From positions 1,768,075 to 1,832,074 of the forward strand of contig CBDFLL010000006.1 of NCBI GenBank assembly GCA_965249205.1: a stretch of DNA of 64,000 nt, read 5' to 3'. The notes beneath the pieces are model-generated. The model searched no databases and was not told where the DNA came from. It worked only from the letters and a program-made list of their open reading frames with translations. The translations under genes were made by a program, and so were the position numbers. This stretch comes from JAQBVV01 sp965249205. GTDB lineage: Bacteria; Acidobacteriota; Vicinamibacteria; Vicinamibacterales; UBA2999. Below, in pieces: positions 28,264 to 37,025 of this stretch (position 1 is its first letter; the number at the start of each line of letters is the position of its first letter).

Positions 28264-29558
28264 CAGGCTGCTGAAGAACCCGGGTGATCGGGCCGTTTTC
28301 TAAGGATCATGCGAGTCACCACCGACCGACAACGGTGCGCACGGCTGTGCGCTGGCCCCGATCAAGGGGCCGGCGACACGCGCGGCCGGTGATCAGGGAC
28401 ACCTCGCCTCCAGATTCCGCAGCCGGACCAAGTTATAGACCGTGGCGGCGAAGGTAAGCTGCCAATCCACGAGGGCGACACCGCGATGCCGGAGTTTGCG
28501 CAAGCCGCCGACGGTCTTCATCCAGCCAAAGACCTGTTCTACGAGTTTCCGTTTCCGCTGACTGACGTGATAGCCCGCATGCCGCGTGGTCCGGCCATCG
28601 ATCGCACTCCAGCGGACCTTCTGAGCAACGTGGGGCGTGACGGCCCGGATACGGACAGCGGCCACAAAGCTTGCCACATCGTAGCCCTTGTCCGCCCCGA
28701 CCGTGCTGCCCGGCGGCGCGCTGGCCTCCAGCAACAGCGCCGCTGCCTCGCGTTCGGCGGTCCCCGTCGCGTGAGTCGCGCAGACGTTGGCGACAAGTCC
28801 CTGTCGATTGTCCAGCAGCACGTGGCCCAGATACGCCAGCTTGGCTTCCTTCCCCTGGCCCTTCCGAGGCAGCATCGCCTCCGGATCGGTCGTCGACTGG
28901 TGCGTGTCGTTGCGCCGCCGCTCCCCGTGGAAGTTGACCGTGGGATTCCCGGGGTCATCGGGCGGGTCGCTCTCCGCCGCGTCCCGGCACCGAAAGCTCT
29001 TCAGGCTGGCCCACGCTTCCAATTGGGTCCCATCCACAGTGAAGTGTTCGTCCGAGAGCAGCCCGGCCGCCCGCGCGTGGGCCTGCACCGCATCAAAGAA
29101 GGCGGCCGCGATATCGCCCGCCAGCAGCCGGTCGCGATTCTTGGTAAACGTGGTGGGATGCCAAACCGGGTCGTCCAAATTCAAGCCCACGAACCAGCGG
29201 AACAGCAGGTTGTAATTGAGCTCTTCCATCAGCAGTCGCTCGCTCCGCACCGTGTAGAGCACCTGCAGCAACAACGCGCGCAGCAGCTGTTCCGGCGGGA
29301 TCGACGGACGCCCTGTGTTGGCGTACAGGCCGGCGAACCTGCGCGACATCGTTCTCAGCGCTTCGTCCGTCAGCGCGCGAACCGCGCGGAGCGGATGGTC
29401 GGCTGGCACGCGCTGTTCCGGCGACAGGTAGCTGAACATGTGAGTGCTTTGCTCATCGTGTCCGCGCATGATGGGGCTCCCTTCAGCGGTGTTGGGAGCA
29501 TGGTAGTACGCCGGGATCGATCTGTCGATCCCATTTCACGGAGTTTTTCAGCAGCCTG
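28264..29558 (-). mobile_element. IS5-type insertion sequence, copy 1 (complete)
   Basis: 1295 bp, flanked by CTAG on both sides (28260-28263, 29559-29562). Ends start CAGGCTGCTGAAGAAC and CAGGCTGCTGAAAAAC (as reverse complement). A CTAG duplication fits the YTAR target of the IS5 subgroup. Transposase is on the minus strand; two GC hairpins (28337-28352 and 28354-28371) lie beyond its stop and could terminate transcription. Inserted within repeat E2. Confidence 0.95.
28393..29469 (-). CDS. IS5-family transposase, copy 1
   Basis: 358 residues. DUF772-type N-terminus (SYLSPEQRVPADHPLR) then DDE domain: first Asp in FTVDGTQLEAW, second in TVGADKGYDV, Glu in KLVEQVFGWMK. Encoded protein is identical to copy 2 and differs from copy 4 at one residue (Asn in LLDNRQ versus Lys). 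Intact. Confidence 0.97.
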   Translation of the reverse strand: MRGHDEQSTHMFSYLSPEQRVPADHPLRAVRALTDEALRTMSRRFAGLYANTGRPSIPPEQLLRALLLQVLYTVRSERLLMEELNYNLLFRWFVGLNLDDPVWHPTTFTKNRDRLLAGDIAAAFFDAVQAHARAAGLLSDEHFTVDGTQLEAWASLKSFRCRDAAESDPPDDPGNPTVNFHGERRRNDTHQSTTDPEAMLPRKGQGKEAKLAYLGHVLLDNRQGLVANVCATHATGTAEREAAALLLEASAPPGSTVGADKGYDVASFVAAVRIRAVTPHVAQKVRWSAIDGRTTRHAGYHVSQRKRKLVEQVFGWMKTVGGLRKLRHRGVALVDWQLTFAATVYNLVRLRNLEARCP

Positions 29559-29788
29559 CTAGGGACTCGGTCGTGGTACTCCTACGGGTAGGAAGGGGCT
29601 GAACAGGTGCCCACTCCCTCTGGATTCGGGTACTGATTGCGGTTACTCGGAGCTACGCGCTCATGAAATCCGCGCGAGCCGGGGGCTGATCCGCGCGGAG
29701 ATGGCGACACGCGCGGACGTTGGGAGTATGATGCGGCCGATTCGACCGCTCCACTATTAACCACTGACGACGAATCGGGGGACAGAGT

Positions 29789-30160
29789 ATGGGCGTCAAA
29801 CGTTGGCACCACACCGTGGCGGCGCTCGTATTGATCGCCGCGTGCTGGCTGGCGGTGCCGCTGGGGGTCTCAACGCAGATGCCGGCGCCGGCGCCGGTCT
29901 CGGGCGACGAGGCGGCCACTCGCGGCGAGGCTTGGTTCTACCAGCGCTGTTCCCTGTGCCATGTAGGACGCATCGTCAAAGACGAGACCTATCAGCCCAT
30001 GGCTCCCAGTCTGGAGGGCGTGCTCAGGGATGCGCCACCCGATCGGGAAAGAGTAGTTCGAGAGCAGATTCAGCGAGGTTCGCTGAGGATGCCGGGGTTC
30101 CGCTACAATTTCACGCCGGCAGAGTTCGACGAGCTGGTGGCGTATCTGAAAACTCTCTAG
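29789..30160 (+). CDS. Small secreted cytochrome c
   Basis: 123 residues: signal peptide (HHTVAALVLIAACWLAVPLG), heme motif CSLCH at 54-58, and a C-terminal helix ending ELVAYLKTL, with FRYNFTPAE before it and RMPGFRY supplying the likely Met ligand. Preceded by GGGGGACA before the ATG. It ends 14 bp before the heme/beta-propeller protein and they probably form a redox pair. Related pairs are common in Acidobacteriota periplasmic clusters. Confidence 0.88.
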   Translation: MGVKRWHHTVAALVLIAACWLAVPLGVSTQMPAPAPVSGDEAATRGEAWFYQRCSLCHVGRIVKDETYQPMAPSLEGVLRDAPPDRERVVREQIQRGSLRMPGFRYNFTPAEFDELVAYLKTL

Positions 30161-30174
30161 CGCCGGGAGGTCCG

Positions 30175-32019
30175 ATGTCGGATCGGAAATGGTTGTCGTT
30201 GATATTCGGGACAATCCTGGTCGTGGCCGGGGTCTGGACCTCGCCGGCGGCCCAATCTGCCTCGGCCCCAGGTCTCATTCGGGGCAACATCACGTCTGCC
30301 GACGGCGCTCCGATGGAAGGCGTTATCGTGTCGGCGCGCGCCTCCGACAGGAGCTTTACCACCTCGGTTTTCGCTGACCAGCAGGGAACCTACATGTTCC
30401 CATCGCTTGATGCCGGTCAGTACCGCGTGTGGGCCCAGGCGGTAGGTTTCGAGGCTGGCCGATCGGAACTCGTCCTGGCCGGTGCCCCGGTGGACCGGCA
30501 CTTCACGCTGGCGCCAATCAACGACACCACCCGCATCGTGAAGCAGATGTCTGGTGTCGAATACCTCCAGAGCCTGCCGCAGAGCACGCCTGCAGACCGT
30601 CGCATGGCGCACGCCGTCAAAAACAACTGCACGGGATGTCATACCGCCAGTTACGTACTGCAGAATCGGTGGGATTCACATGGATGGGGCATCCTCGCCG
30701 ACCTGATGACCGTGTTCCCGAGTTCCGGCGTTCCCGTCCCCGCGATGCGGCCGACAGCGGATCGCGCGGGCAACCGGATGATCGCCGCCTATCGGGACGA
30801 ACTGGCTGAGTACCTCGGCCGCGTGCGCGGCGCAACCGAGCTGAGCGATCTCAAACTGTTACCGCGGCCGACGGGAGAGGCCACCCAGGTCGTGATTACC
30901 GAGTTCGACCTCCCACGCACCGACCAGCCGAACCACTTTGACAATGGCAGCGACTGGTCCATGGGCACGCCGTCGCGCATTGTCGGCCGCGCCGCCCACG
31001 ATGTGTGGGTCGATGCCGATGGCAACGTCTGGATGGCTGACGACATGGTTCCAGGGCGTACCTTCGCCAAGCTGGACCCACGTACCGGTGCCGTCACCGA
31101 TTATGCGATCAAGGGTCACGAGGGCAAGACGATCGGTACGCACAGTATCGTCGTCGATCACACGGGGATCGTCTGGGGTGGCGGCGAAGAGGGTAATTTC
31201 GTGATGCTCGATCCCGGGACGGGAGAGCTCAAACATTTCGAACGCCCGGCCGGTATGACAGCGACGGTTGGAGGCACGGTGGACGTTGACTCGGCGGGCA
31301 ACCCGTGGGGTACGTCGCGAAACGGCGCGATCAAGCTGGATGTGGCCAGCGGCACGTATACGCACTACGAAGGTCCACCTGCCCCAGCGGGATTCTGTGG
31401 GACCGACTGTGGCAACTGGGGCACCTACGGCGTCACTGTCGACCGCGACGACAATGCGTGGGTCACCAATCCGGGGCTGGATCGTTTCCTGAAGGTCGAC
31501 AGCCGCACCGGTGAGGTCACCGCGGTCAACCTTGAACCGCTCGTGACGCCGGACGAAACCGACGTCGACCGGCTGCGGAGGCAGACCGTGCGGGCAAGTC
31601 AAAACGCCGCACCACCCGGACAGAAGGCACCTCGCCGAACCGCCGCCGACCCGAACGCCGACGTGGTGTGGACAGCGTTGTATACCGCCGACCGTATTGC
31701 CAGAATCGAAACCAAGACCAATGAGGTCAACGAGTACCAGTTGCCCACGCAGTACAGCGCGCCGTATGCGCTGGCCGTGGACAGAAACGGCGTGGTCTGG
31801 ATCAATACGATGAACCACGATGCGCTCACGAAGTTCGATCCCCGGACTGAGCGGTTCACCGAGTACTTCCTGCCCACCCGTGGCACCGAGATTCGCCATG
31901 TGCAGGTGGACAACAGCACGGAGCCGCCGACGATCTGGGCTCCGTACAACCGCACGAACAAGGTTGTCCGCCTCCAGTTCCGGGCGGCGGCCGATCAGTC
32001 GGCGAGCGCGGCAAGATAG
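30175..32019 (+). CDS. Secreted CarboxypepD-like/heme/beta-propeller protein (virginiamycin-B-lyase-like repeats)
   Basis: 614 residues from ATG 30175 (MSDRKWLSLIFG). Signal peptide to about residue 30; then an Ig-like carboxypeptidase-regulatory (CnaB-type) domain (GLIRGNITSADGAPMEGVIVSA, GQYRVWAQAVGF); then a c-type heme motif CTGCH at 152-156; then a six- or seven-bladed propeller of repeats such as VWVDADGNVWMADD, ITPDxxG-like TYGVTVDRDDNAW and YALAVDRNGVVWIN. The propeller resembles Vgb. A fused heme plus propeller suggests an electron-transfer or sensing role rather than lyase activity. Overlap with the next start region is minimal (113 bp gap). Confidence 0.8.
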   Translation: MSDRKWLSLIFGTILVVAGVWTSPAAQSASAPGLIRGNITSADGAPMEGVIVSARASDRSFTTSVFADQQGTYMFPSLDAGQYRVWAQAVGFEAGRSELVLAGAPVDRHFTLAPINDTTRIVKQMSGVEYLQSLPQSTPADRRMAHAVKNNCTGCHTASYVLQNRWDSHGWGILADLMTVFPSSGVPVPAMRPTADRAGNRMIAAYRDELAEYLGRVRGATELSDLKLLPRPTGEATQVVITEFDLPRTDQPNHFDNGSDWSMGTPSRIVGRAAHDVWVDADGNVWMADDMVPGRTFAKLDPRTGAVTDYAIKGHEGKTIGTHSIVVDHTGIVWGGGEEGNFVMLDPGTGELKHFERPAGMTATVGGTVDVDSAGNPWGTSRNGAIKLDVASGTYTHYEGPPAPAGFCGTDCGNWGTYGVTVDRDDNAWVTNPGLDRFLKVDSRTGEVTAVNLEPLVTPDETDVDRLRRQTVRASQNAAPPGQKAPRRTAADPNADVVWTALYTADRIARIETKTNEVNEYQLPTQYSAPYALAVDRNGVVWINTMNHDALTKFDPRTERFTEYFLPTRGTEIRHVQVDNSTEPPTIWAPYNRTNKVVRLQFRAAADQSASAAR

Positions 32020-32132
32020 GCGAAGTGAGACTGGCGACGTATTTGTTGAATGGTAAAGCTCAGGCCTCGCGCCGACGTCGTCTGCGCGAGGCCATTCGCA
32101 TGCTGACGACGATTCAGTACAGGAGACAGCCA

Positions 32133-33317
32133 ATGCGCATGACGAAAATGACGCTGCTTTGTGTGGGTGTGTTCGCGGTGAGTGCCTGTGGGCCGCGAGG
32201 AGACGTCGGGGCGCAGGCGTCGGATGCCGGTGCGGTCGCGGTCGAGGACGCCTGGTCGGCTGTCGGCCTGCCTCAAGACGCAAGCGGCGGCAACGACATA
32301 TCGGGTCCCTACGACGTCGTTGAGAACTGGCCGGAGAACGTCTGCGGCGACGGCTACCAGGGCGGCGCTGTCGGTGGTGTGTTCGCGGAGACTCCCGATC
32401 GGGTGTTTGTCTTCCAGCGCGGCTGTTTGCCGGCCCTGGAGAACGCGGGGGCGCCGGTGCCCACCCGGAATACATCGGGATTCGATTTATCGCAGCAGGA
32501 TCCGGAGCGGCACCCGCGTTGGGATCACGTGCTGGTGATCTTCGATCGTGACGGCAAGATGGTCGAGTCCTGGGAGCAGCACAACCACCTGTTCGTGCGC
32601 CCGCATCGCGTCAAAGTGAGTCCCTACGATCCCGAACGCCACGTGTGGGTCATAGACGATGGAGCTCACTCGGTCTACAAGTTCACGCCTGAGGGTGAAC
32701 TCGTGATGACGCTGGGAGAATTCAGGGTGCCCGGTGATGACGAAACCCACTTCAACCGGGTTACCGACATCGCATGGCTGCCTGACGGAACGTTCTTTAT
32801 CAGCGATGGTTACAGGAACACCCGTGTGATGAAGTTCAACGCGGATGGTGAGTTCCTGATGCAGTGGGGCGAGCCTGGCGAGTCCGGCAGCGAAACACGG
32901 CCCGGCTACATGAACACGGTTCACGGGGTCGCCGTCGACGATCAGCGGCGCGTGTACGTGTCCGATCGGTCGAACCACCGGGTTCAGGTGTTTGATGAAA
33001 ACGGCAACTACTTGAGCGAATTCTCACAACACCGTCCCTACTACCTGTACATGTCGGCCGACCAGCATCTGTGGGTGAGCGACGGCAATCACAGCAAGAT
33101 CATGAAGTTTGGTCTCGACGGGAAGCTGCTCTTTTCGTGGGGGACGTTTGGCACCTATCCCGGCGCAATTTGGGGCCCCCACCAGTTCAGCGTGGATAGC
33201 GAGGACAATCTGTATATCTCCGACGTCCATGTCGGTCGGGTGCAGAAGTTCGCGCCCAAGCCCGGCGTGAACCCTTCCCTGCTGGTCGGGCAAGAAATCG
33301 GTTGGGGCTCGGAATAG
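32133..33317 (+). CDS. NHL-repeat lipoprotein
   Basis: 394 residues. ATG 32133 chosen because AGGAGA lies 7-12 bp upstream and the product starts MRMTKMTLLCVGVFAVSACG, with a lipobox VSAC at about residue 17-20; an upstream open stretch to 32025 lacks a signal. Body is an NHL beta-propeller: VFAETPDRVFVFQRG, WVIDDGAHSVYKF, FISDGYRNTRVMKF, GVAVDDQRRVYVSDRSNHRVQVFDENG, WVSDGNHSKIMKF. Such propellers bind proteins or small ligands. Closely resembles the 42939 protein in repeat layout, so the two clusters are related. Confidence 0.85.
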   Translation: MRMTKMTLLCVGVFAVSACGPRGDVGAQASDAGAVAVEDAWSAVGLPQDASGGNDISGPYDVVENWPENVCGDGYQGGAVGGVFAETPDRVFVFQRGCLPALENAGAPVPTRNTSGFDLSQQDPERHPRWDHVLVIFDRDGKMVESWEQHNHLFVRPHRVKVSPYDPERHVWVIDDGAHSVYKFTPEGELVMTLGEFRVPGDDETHFNRVTDIAWLPDGTFFISDGYRNTRVMKFNADGEFLMQWGEPGESGSETRPGYMNTVHGVAVDDQRRVYVSDRSNHRVQVFDENGNYLSEFSQHRPYYLYMSADQHLWVSDGNHSKIMKFGLDGKLLFSWGTFGTYPGAIWGPHQFSVDSEDNLYISDVHVGRVQKFAPKPGVNPSLLVGQEIGWGSE

Positions 33318-33364
33318 CGGATCTGCCTCAGGCAGGAGGTGTGCAGGAGTGAATGGAGGCCGGC

Positions 33365-34438
33365 ATGCGTAAGGTGATGCTCTCGGTCGTGACGGTGGCG
33401 CTTCTGGCGCCGCTGGCAGTCGTCCAGACCCAAGGGCAGGCCACGATGGACATCTACTTCATCGACACCGAGGGGGGGCAGGCCACGCTTGTGGTCTCGC
33501 CCACCGAGGGAATCCTTGGCGCCAAGGAAACACTGTTGCTGGATGCGGGCAATCTGAATCCGGTGGGCCGCGATGCTGCGCGCATCCTTGCCGCGATGAA
33601 GGAGGCAGACGTCGATCGGATCGACTCCCTGGTGGTCACGCACTACCATGGCGACCATGTCGGCGGCGTCGCCGCTCTGGCACGGCAGGTCCCGATCCGA
33701 CGCATGCTCGATCCCGGCCCCTATACGGTGGAGCAGCAGGGCAACCGTGCCGAGGGCTTTTTGTCCTACCTCCCGGTCCGCAAGATCGCTCCCTCGGCCA
33801 CTGCGAAGGCCGGCACGATGATTCCGCTTGCAGGCGTCGACGTGCATATCGTCGCTTCGGCAGGTGAGTTGATTACGGCGGCGCTCCCGGGCGCCGGAGG
33901 GGAGAATCCGCTCTGCGCCGGCGCGGACAGGAAGAAGCAGGACAACACGCCGAACAACTACGAATCCATCGGCGTGATCATTCAGTACGGCAACTTCAGA
34001 TTTCTCGATTTCGGCGACCTGACGTGGAACCAGGAGGTTGACCTGGTCTGCCCGAACGACCTGATCGGCCCGGTCGATGTGTACCGCACGACACGCCACG
34101 GCGGCGACTATTCCGGGGCGCAGGCACTCGTGCACACCGTGAGGCCGACAGTAGCGGTGATGAACAACAACCCGACCAAGGGCGGCACGCCCGACACGTT
34201 CCGCATCGTGAAGAGTTCCCCAGGGATCCAGGATTTCTGGCAGTTGCATTACTCCGACAACGTCAGCGAAGACGTCAACTCGCCGGAGCCGTTCATCGCA
34301 AACTTCACGGGTTCGGAAGACGGCGGGCACCATATCAAGCTTTCCGCTCGAAGCGACGGTAGCTTTACCGTGACGAACGCACGGAACGGGTTCAGCCAGC
34401 AGTATCCGGCGACGAGCACGGCAGCAACGGGTCGGTAG
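33365..34438 (+). CDS. Secreted metallo-beta-lactamase-fold hydrolase
   Basis: 357 residues from ATG 33365 (MRKVMLSVVTVALLAPLAVV, signal peptide); ATG 33353 would add four. The zinc motif HYHGDHVGG begins at residue 93 and the later LDFGDLTW and TRHGGDY supply the other ligands, as in ComEC-like hydrolases. Substrate is unknown; this subfamily includes phosphodiesterases and nucleases. In-line with the flanking secreted genes, no overlaps. Confidence 0.85.
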   Translation: MRKVMLSVVTVALLAPLAVVQTQGQATMDIYFIDTEGGQATLVVSPTEGILGAKETLLLDAGNLNPVGRDAARILAAMKEADVDRIDSLVVTHYHGDHVGGVAALARQVPIRRMLDPGPYTVEQQGNRAEGFLSYLPVRKIAPSATAKAGTMIPLAGVDVHIVASAGELITAALPGAGGENPLCAGADRKKQDNTPNNYESIGVIIQYGNFRFLDFGDLTWNQEVDLVCPNDLIGPVDVYRTTRHGGDYSGAQALVHTVRPTVAVMNNNPTKGGTPDTFRIVKSSPGIQDFWQLHYSDNVSEDVNSPEPFIANFTGSEDGGHHIKLSARSDGSFTVTNARNGFSQQYPATSTAATGR

Positions 34439-34489
34439 TCCCGTGGCCCGCAACGACAGCCGAGAAGGAAGCGCCTGGAGGAGACCAAA

Positions 34490-35272
34490 ATGCGAAACTC
34501 GGTCGTGAGATGTGCGACGGCTACAGCGGCCGTCGTGGCGATCTTCTGGCTTGTGCCGGTGCCGATCCCTGGTCACACCGCCGCGGCTCAGGCCCCGGCT
34601 TTGCCACGCACGGCGGATGGCAAGCCCGACTTTTCGGGAATTTGGCAGGTTCTCAACACGGCGGCGTGGGACATCCAGGACCATGCTGCGCAGCCGGGCG
34701 TTCCCGCTGGGCAAGGTGTCGTGGCGGGGAACGAGATTCCGTACCTGCCGTCGGCGGCGGCGCAAAAGCAGGAGAACTACGACAACCGCATGACCGCGGA
34801 CCCCAACGGCAAGTGCTATCTGCCGGGGGTACCGCGCAGCATGTACATGCCCTTTCCACTCCAGATCGTCCAGACTCCGACCTACACCGCGATCCTTCAC
34901 GAATATGTGCATGCCGTTCGCCACATCTTCATGGATGGGAGTCCGCATCCGGAGGGTCATATCGACTGGTGGATGGGAGACTCGCGGGGGCGCTGGGAGG
35001 GGGATACGCTCGTCGTCGACGTCATCCACTTTGACGAGCGGACCTGGTTCGACCAGGCCGGAAACTTTCATAGTGACGCCCTGCATCTGGTCGAGCGCTT
35101 CACGCTCATGGACCCAGATACGATCAACTACGAAGTCACAGTCGAGGACCCAAAGGTGTTTTCCAGGCCGTGGACGATGGAAATGCTCCTCTACCGCCAC
35201 AAGGAAGAGAATTTTCGACTGTTGGAATACGAGTGTTACGCGTTCGACGATCTGTTCCGGGCCGAGCCGTAG
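34490..35272 (+). CDS. Secreted protein, acidobacterial-type family A
   Basis: 260 residues with a signal peptide (AVVAIFWLVPVPIPGHTA) and mature start PRTADGKPDFSGIWQ. Core motif IDWWMGDSRGRWEGDTLVV, then HFDERTWFDQAGNFHSDALH and VERFTLMDPDTINYEV. Similar spacing recurs in the next gene, marking a paralog pair. I recognise the family from acidobacterial genomes but not a function; no catalytic motif is certain (His/Asp/Glu are plentiful). Confidence 0.75.
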   Translation: MRNSVVRCATATAAVVAIFWLVPVPIPGHTAAAQAPALPRTADGKPDFSGIWQVLNTAAWDIQDHAAQPGVPAGQGVVAGNEIPYLPSAAAQKQENYDNRMTADPNGKCYLPGVPRSMYMPFPLQIVQTPTYTAILHEYVHAVRHIFMDGSPHPEGHIDWWMGDSRGRWEGDTLVVDVIHFDERTWFDQAGNFHSDALHLVERFTLMDPDTINYEVTVEDPKVFSRPWTMEMLLYRHKEENFRLLEYECYAFDDLFRAEP

Positions 35273-35354
35273 TCCCGTTGGGCTGATGCGAGGATGGATG
35301 TTTGGCTCACGTCCCGACATGAGCGCGCGCTCAGATCGCGAAAGGAGGCCTTAG

Positions 35355-36221
35355 GTGGGCAATCGGTTTTTGAGCTCGATGATCGCGATGACGATGGTGG
35401 CGGCGGTCGTATCAGTGGCGCCGGCACCCGCTGCTGGCCAGCCGATGCCGACACCGGCCACGACCTGGAATCCACCGCTCACGCCGGATGGCCAGCCGGA
35501 CATCGGGGGCCACTGGAGTCAGCAGAACCGGGTCACGACGTACAGCATCCAGGAAGGTGAAGCCGATCGGGCAGAGCACATCAGCATTACGGGTCAGGAG
35601 GCTGCGACGGGGAGGCCGATCGTTGACCCGCCGGACGGAAGGATTCCCTACCAGCCGTGGGCGGCGGAGAGAGCCCAGTTTCTCTATGACCAGCACCGCC
35701 AGCCGTCGCAGGTGGAGTACGTGGATCCGGTCTCGCGAAGTTTCCTGGACGGTGTACCGCGCATCAACTATCGAAGCACGATGCGTATTGTGCAATCTCC
35801 AGGGCAAGTGGTGGTCATCAACGAGTACAACCACACCTATCGTGTCATTCCGATCGACAGAAGTCCTCATATCGGCGCAGATATCAAGCTGTGGATGGGG
35901 GACTCGCGCGGCCATTGGGAGGGCAATACGCTGGTCGTCGACGTGACCAATAACAACGAGCACACCTGGTTCGACATCGTTGGGAGCTTCCATAGCGACG
36001 CCCTGCACGTAGTCGAACGCTGGACGTTCGTCAGCCCCGAGAGAATCGACTACGAAGCGACGATCGAGGACTCGAAGGTGTTCACGCAACCGTGGAAGAT
36101 TCTTGTGAACATGGGGCGCCAGGAAGATTACGAGATCTGGGAGTCCGCGATTTGGGAGGGCAACCACCTCGTGGAAAACATCCTGGGCGCTCCCCCCGAA
36201 GTGCGGCGCAGTCCGTGGTGA
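35355..36221 (+). CDS. Secreted protein, family A paralog
   Basis: 288 residues with a GTG start: AAAGGAGG at 35341-35348 decides it. Signal peptide (FLSSMIAMTMVAAVVSVA) then TPDGQPDIGGHW, parallel to the previous gene. Shares KLWMGDSRGHWEGNTLVVDV, NEHTWFDIVGSFHSDALHV and VERWTFVSPERIDYEATIED with it. A duplicated pair, function unknown. Ends 54 bp from the convergent SDR gene. Confidence 0.78.
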   Translation: MGNRFLSSMIAMTMVAAVVSVAPAPAAGQPMPTPATTWNPPLTPDGQPDIGGHWSQQNRVTTYSIQEGEADRAEHISITGQEAATGRPIVDPPDGRIPYQPWAAERAQFLYDQHRQPSQVEYVDPVSRSFLDGVPRINYRSTMRIVQSPGQVVVINEYNHTYRVIPIDRSPHIGADIKLWMGDSRGHWEGNTLVVDVTNNNEHTWFDIVGSFHSDALHVVERWTFVSPERIDYEATIEDSKVFTQPWKILVNMGRQEDYEIWESAIWEGNHLVENILGAPPEVRRSPW

Positions 36222-36275
36222 TGTGAGCGTGCGGGTCCGATGACCTCGGGGCCCAACGCGCGCCAGACGTGGCCC

Positions 36276-37025
36276 TTACCCCATGAACAATCCGCCGTTA
36301 GCATGAATCGTCTGCCCGGTGATGTACCGCGCACCGGGGCCGCACAGAAACCGCACGAGCGAGGCGATCTCCGTCGGCGTGCCTTTGCGGCCGACCGGAG
36401 GCGTCCGGCCCGTGTGATGCGCGGGTTCCGCACCTGTGCGTGCCGTGTCGATCATGCCCGGTGCGACGCAGTTGACCGTGACGCGATGGGGCGCGAGATC
36501 GTGAGCGAGTGCCCGCGTCAGCCCGGCCAGTCCGGCCTTGGCTGCGACAACGTGCGCGCGCCCGGCGGCGCCGGTATGCGACGACAGACCGCCGATGTTG
36601 ACGATGGCGCCGGCGCTTGACGCGGTGAGGTGTGGCAGCGCCGCGCGGCTGCAGAGATACGCGCCGTCAAGTGTCGTCGCCATGATCTCCCGCCATTCGG
36701 TGTAGTCCAGATCGGCGAACGCGACTTCGCGTCGAACGCTGGCGTTGTTAACCAGGATATCGAGCCGGCCAAACTGCTCGACGGCTGCGGCGATGAGGCC
36801 GGCGGCGGCGGCCGGATCGCCGACGTCGCCGAGCGTGACGCCGGCCTGGCCGCCCATCTTCCGGATTTCCTCCGCCACCGCTTCCGCCTCGCGCACCGAC
36901 TGACGCGCACTCACCATTACCGCGGCGCCTCCGTCGGCGAGTGCCAGCGCGATGGCGCGGCCGATGTTCCGTCCGCTTCCCGTCACAATGGCGACGCGGC
37001 CCGCCAACTCGTTCCCGACGGTCAT
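36276..37025 (-). CDS. SDR oxidoreductase lacking the catalytic tyrosine
   Basis: 249 residues from ATG 37025, overlapping the MmgE/PrpD stop. Rossmann motif TGSGRNIG at the N-terminus, NNAS in place of NNAG, GGLSSHTG supplying the Ser. The YxxxK position reads HVVAAKAG, so Tyr is replaced by Val; Lys is kept. C-terminal GMIDTARTG and YITGQTIHANGG are normal. Proteins of this type may use a different proton donor or not act as dehydrogenases. Last gene of the tct operon, so it likely acts on the imported acid or a derivative. Confidence 0.85.
   Translation of the reverse strand: MTVGNELAGRVAIVTGSGRNIGRAIALALADGGAAVMVSARQSVREAEAVAEEIRKMGGQAGVTLGDVGDPAAAAGLIAAAVEQFGRLDILVNNASVRREVAFADLDYTEWREIMATTLDGAYLCSRAALPHLTASSAGAIVNIGGLSSHTGAAGRAHVVAAKAGLAGLTRALAHDLAPHRVTVNCVAPGMIDTARTGAEPAHHTGRTPPVGRKGTPTEIASLVRFLCGPGARYITGQTIHANGGLFMG

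Larger units (their letters stand above)
28237..29678. repeat. CGCGGATTTCA-family element (E2), split by an IS5 copy
   Basis: Left arm 28237-28263: CGAG, then CGCGGATTTCA and TTGTACCT. Right arm 29563-29678 ends TGAAATCCGCG then CGAG. Removing the IS and one CTAG leaves about 143 bp, aligning end to end with E5 and E6, including GGTAGGA near the middle and GGAGCTACGCGCTC before the right arm. The matching CGAG flanks are a target duplication. The IS is younger. Confidence 0.8.

Noticed and set aside
28486..29562. 358-codon frame antisense to the IS5 transposase
   Set aside because: Same in all copies; a frame mirror of the transposase without its own motifs.
30859..32475. 538-codon minus-strand frame
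   Set aside because: Lies across the heme/propeller gene and NHL gene; composition Arg/Pro-rich and no family features.
33155..35320. 721-codon open frame on the minus strand
   Set aside because: Antisense to three well-supported secreted genes in GC-rich DNA; His/Arg-rich composition with no domain, a shadow frame.
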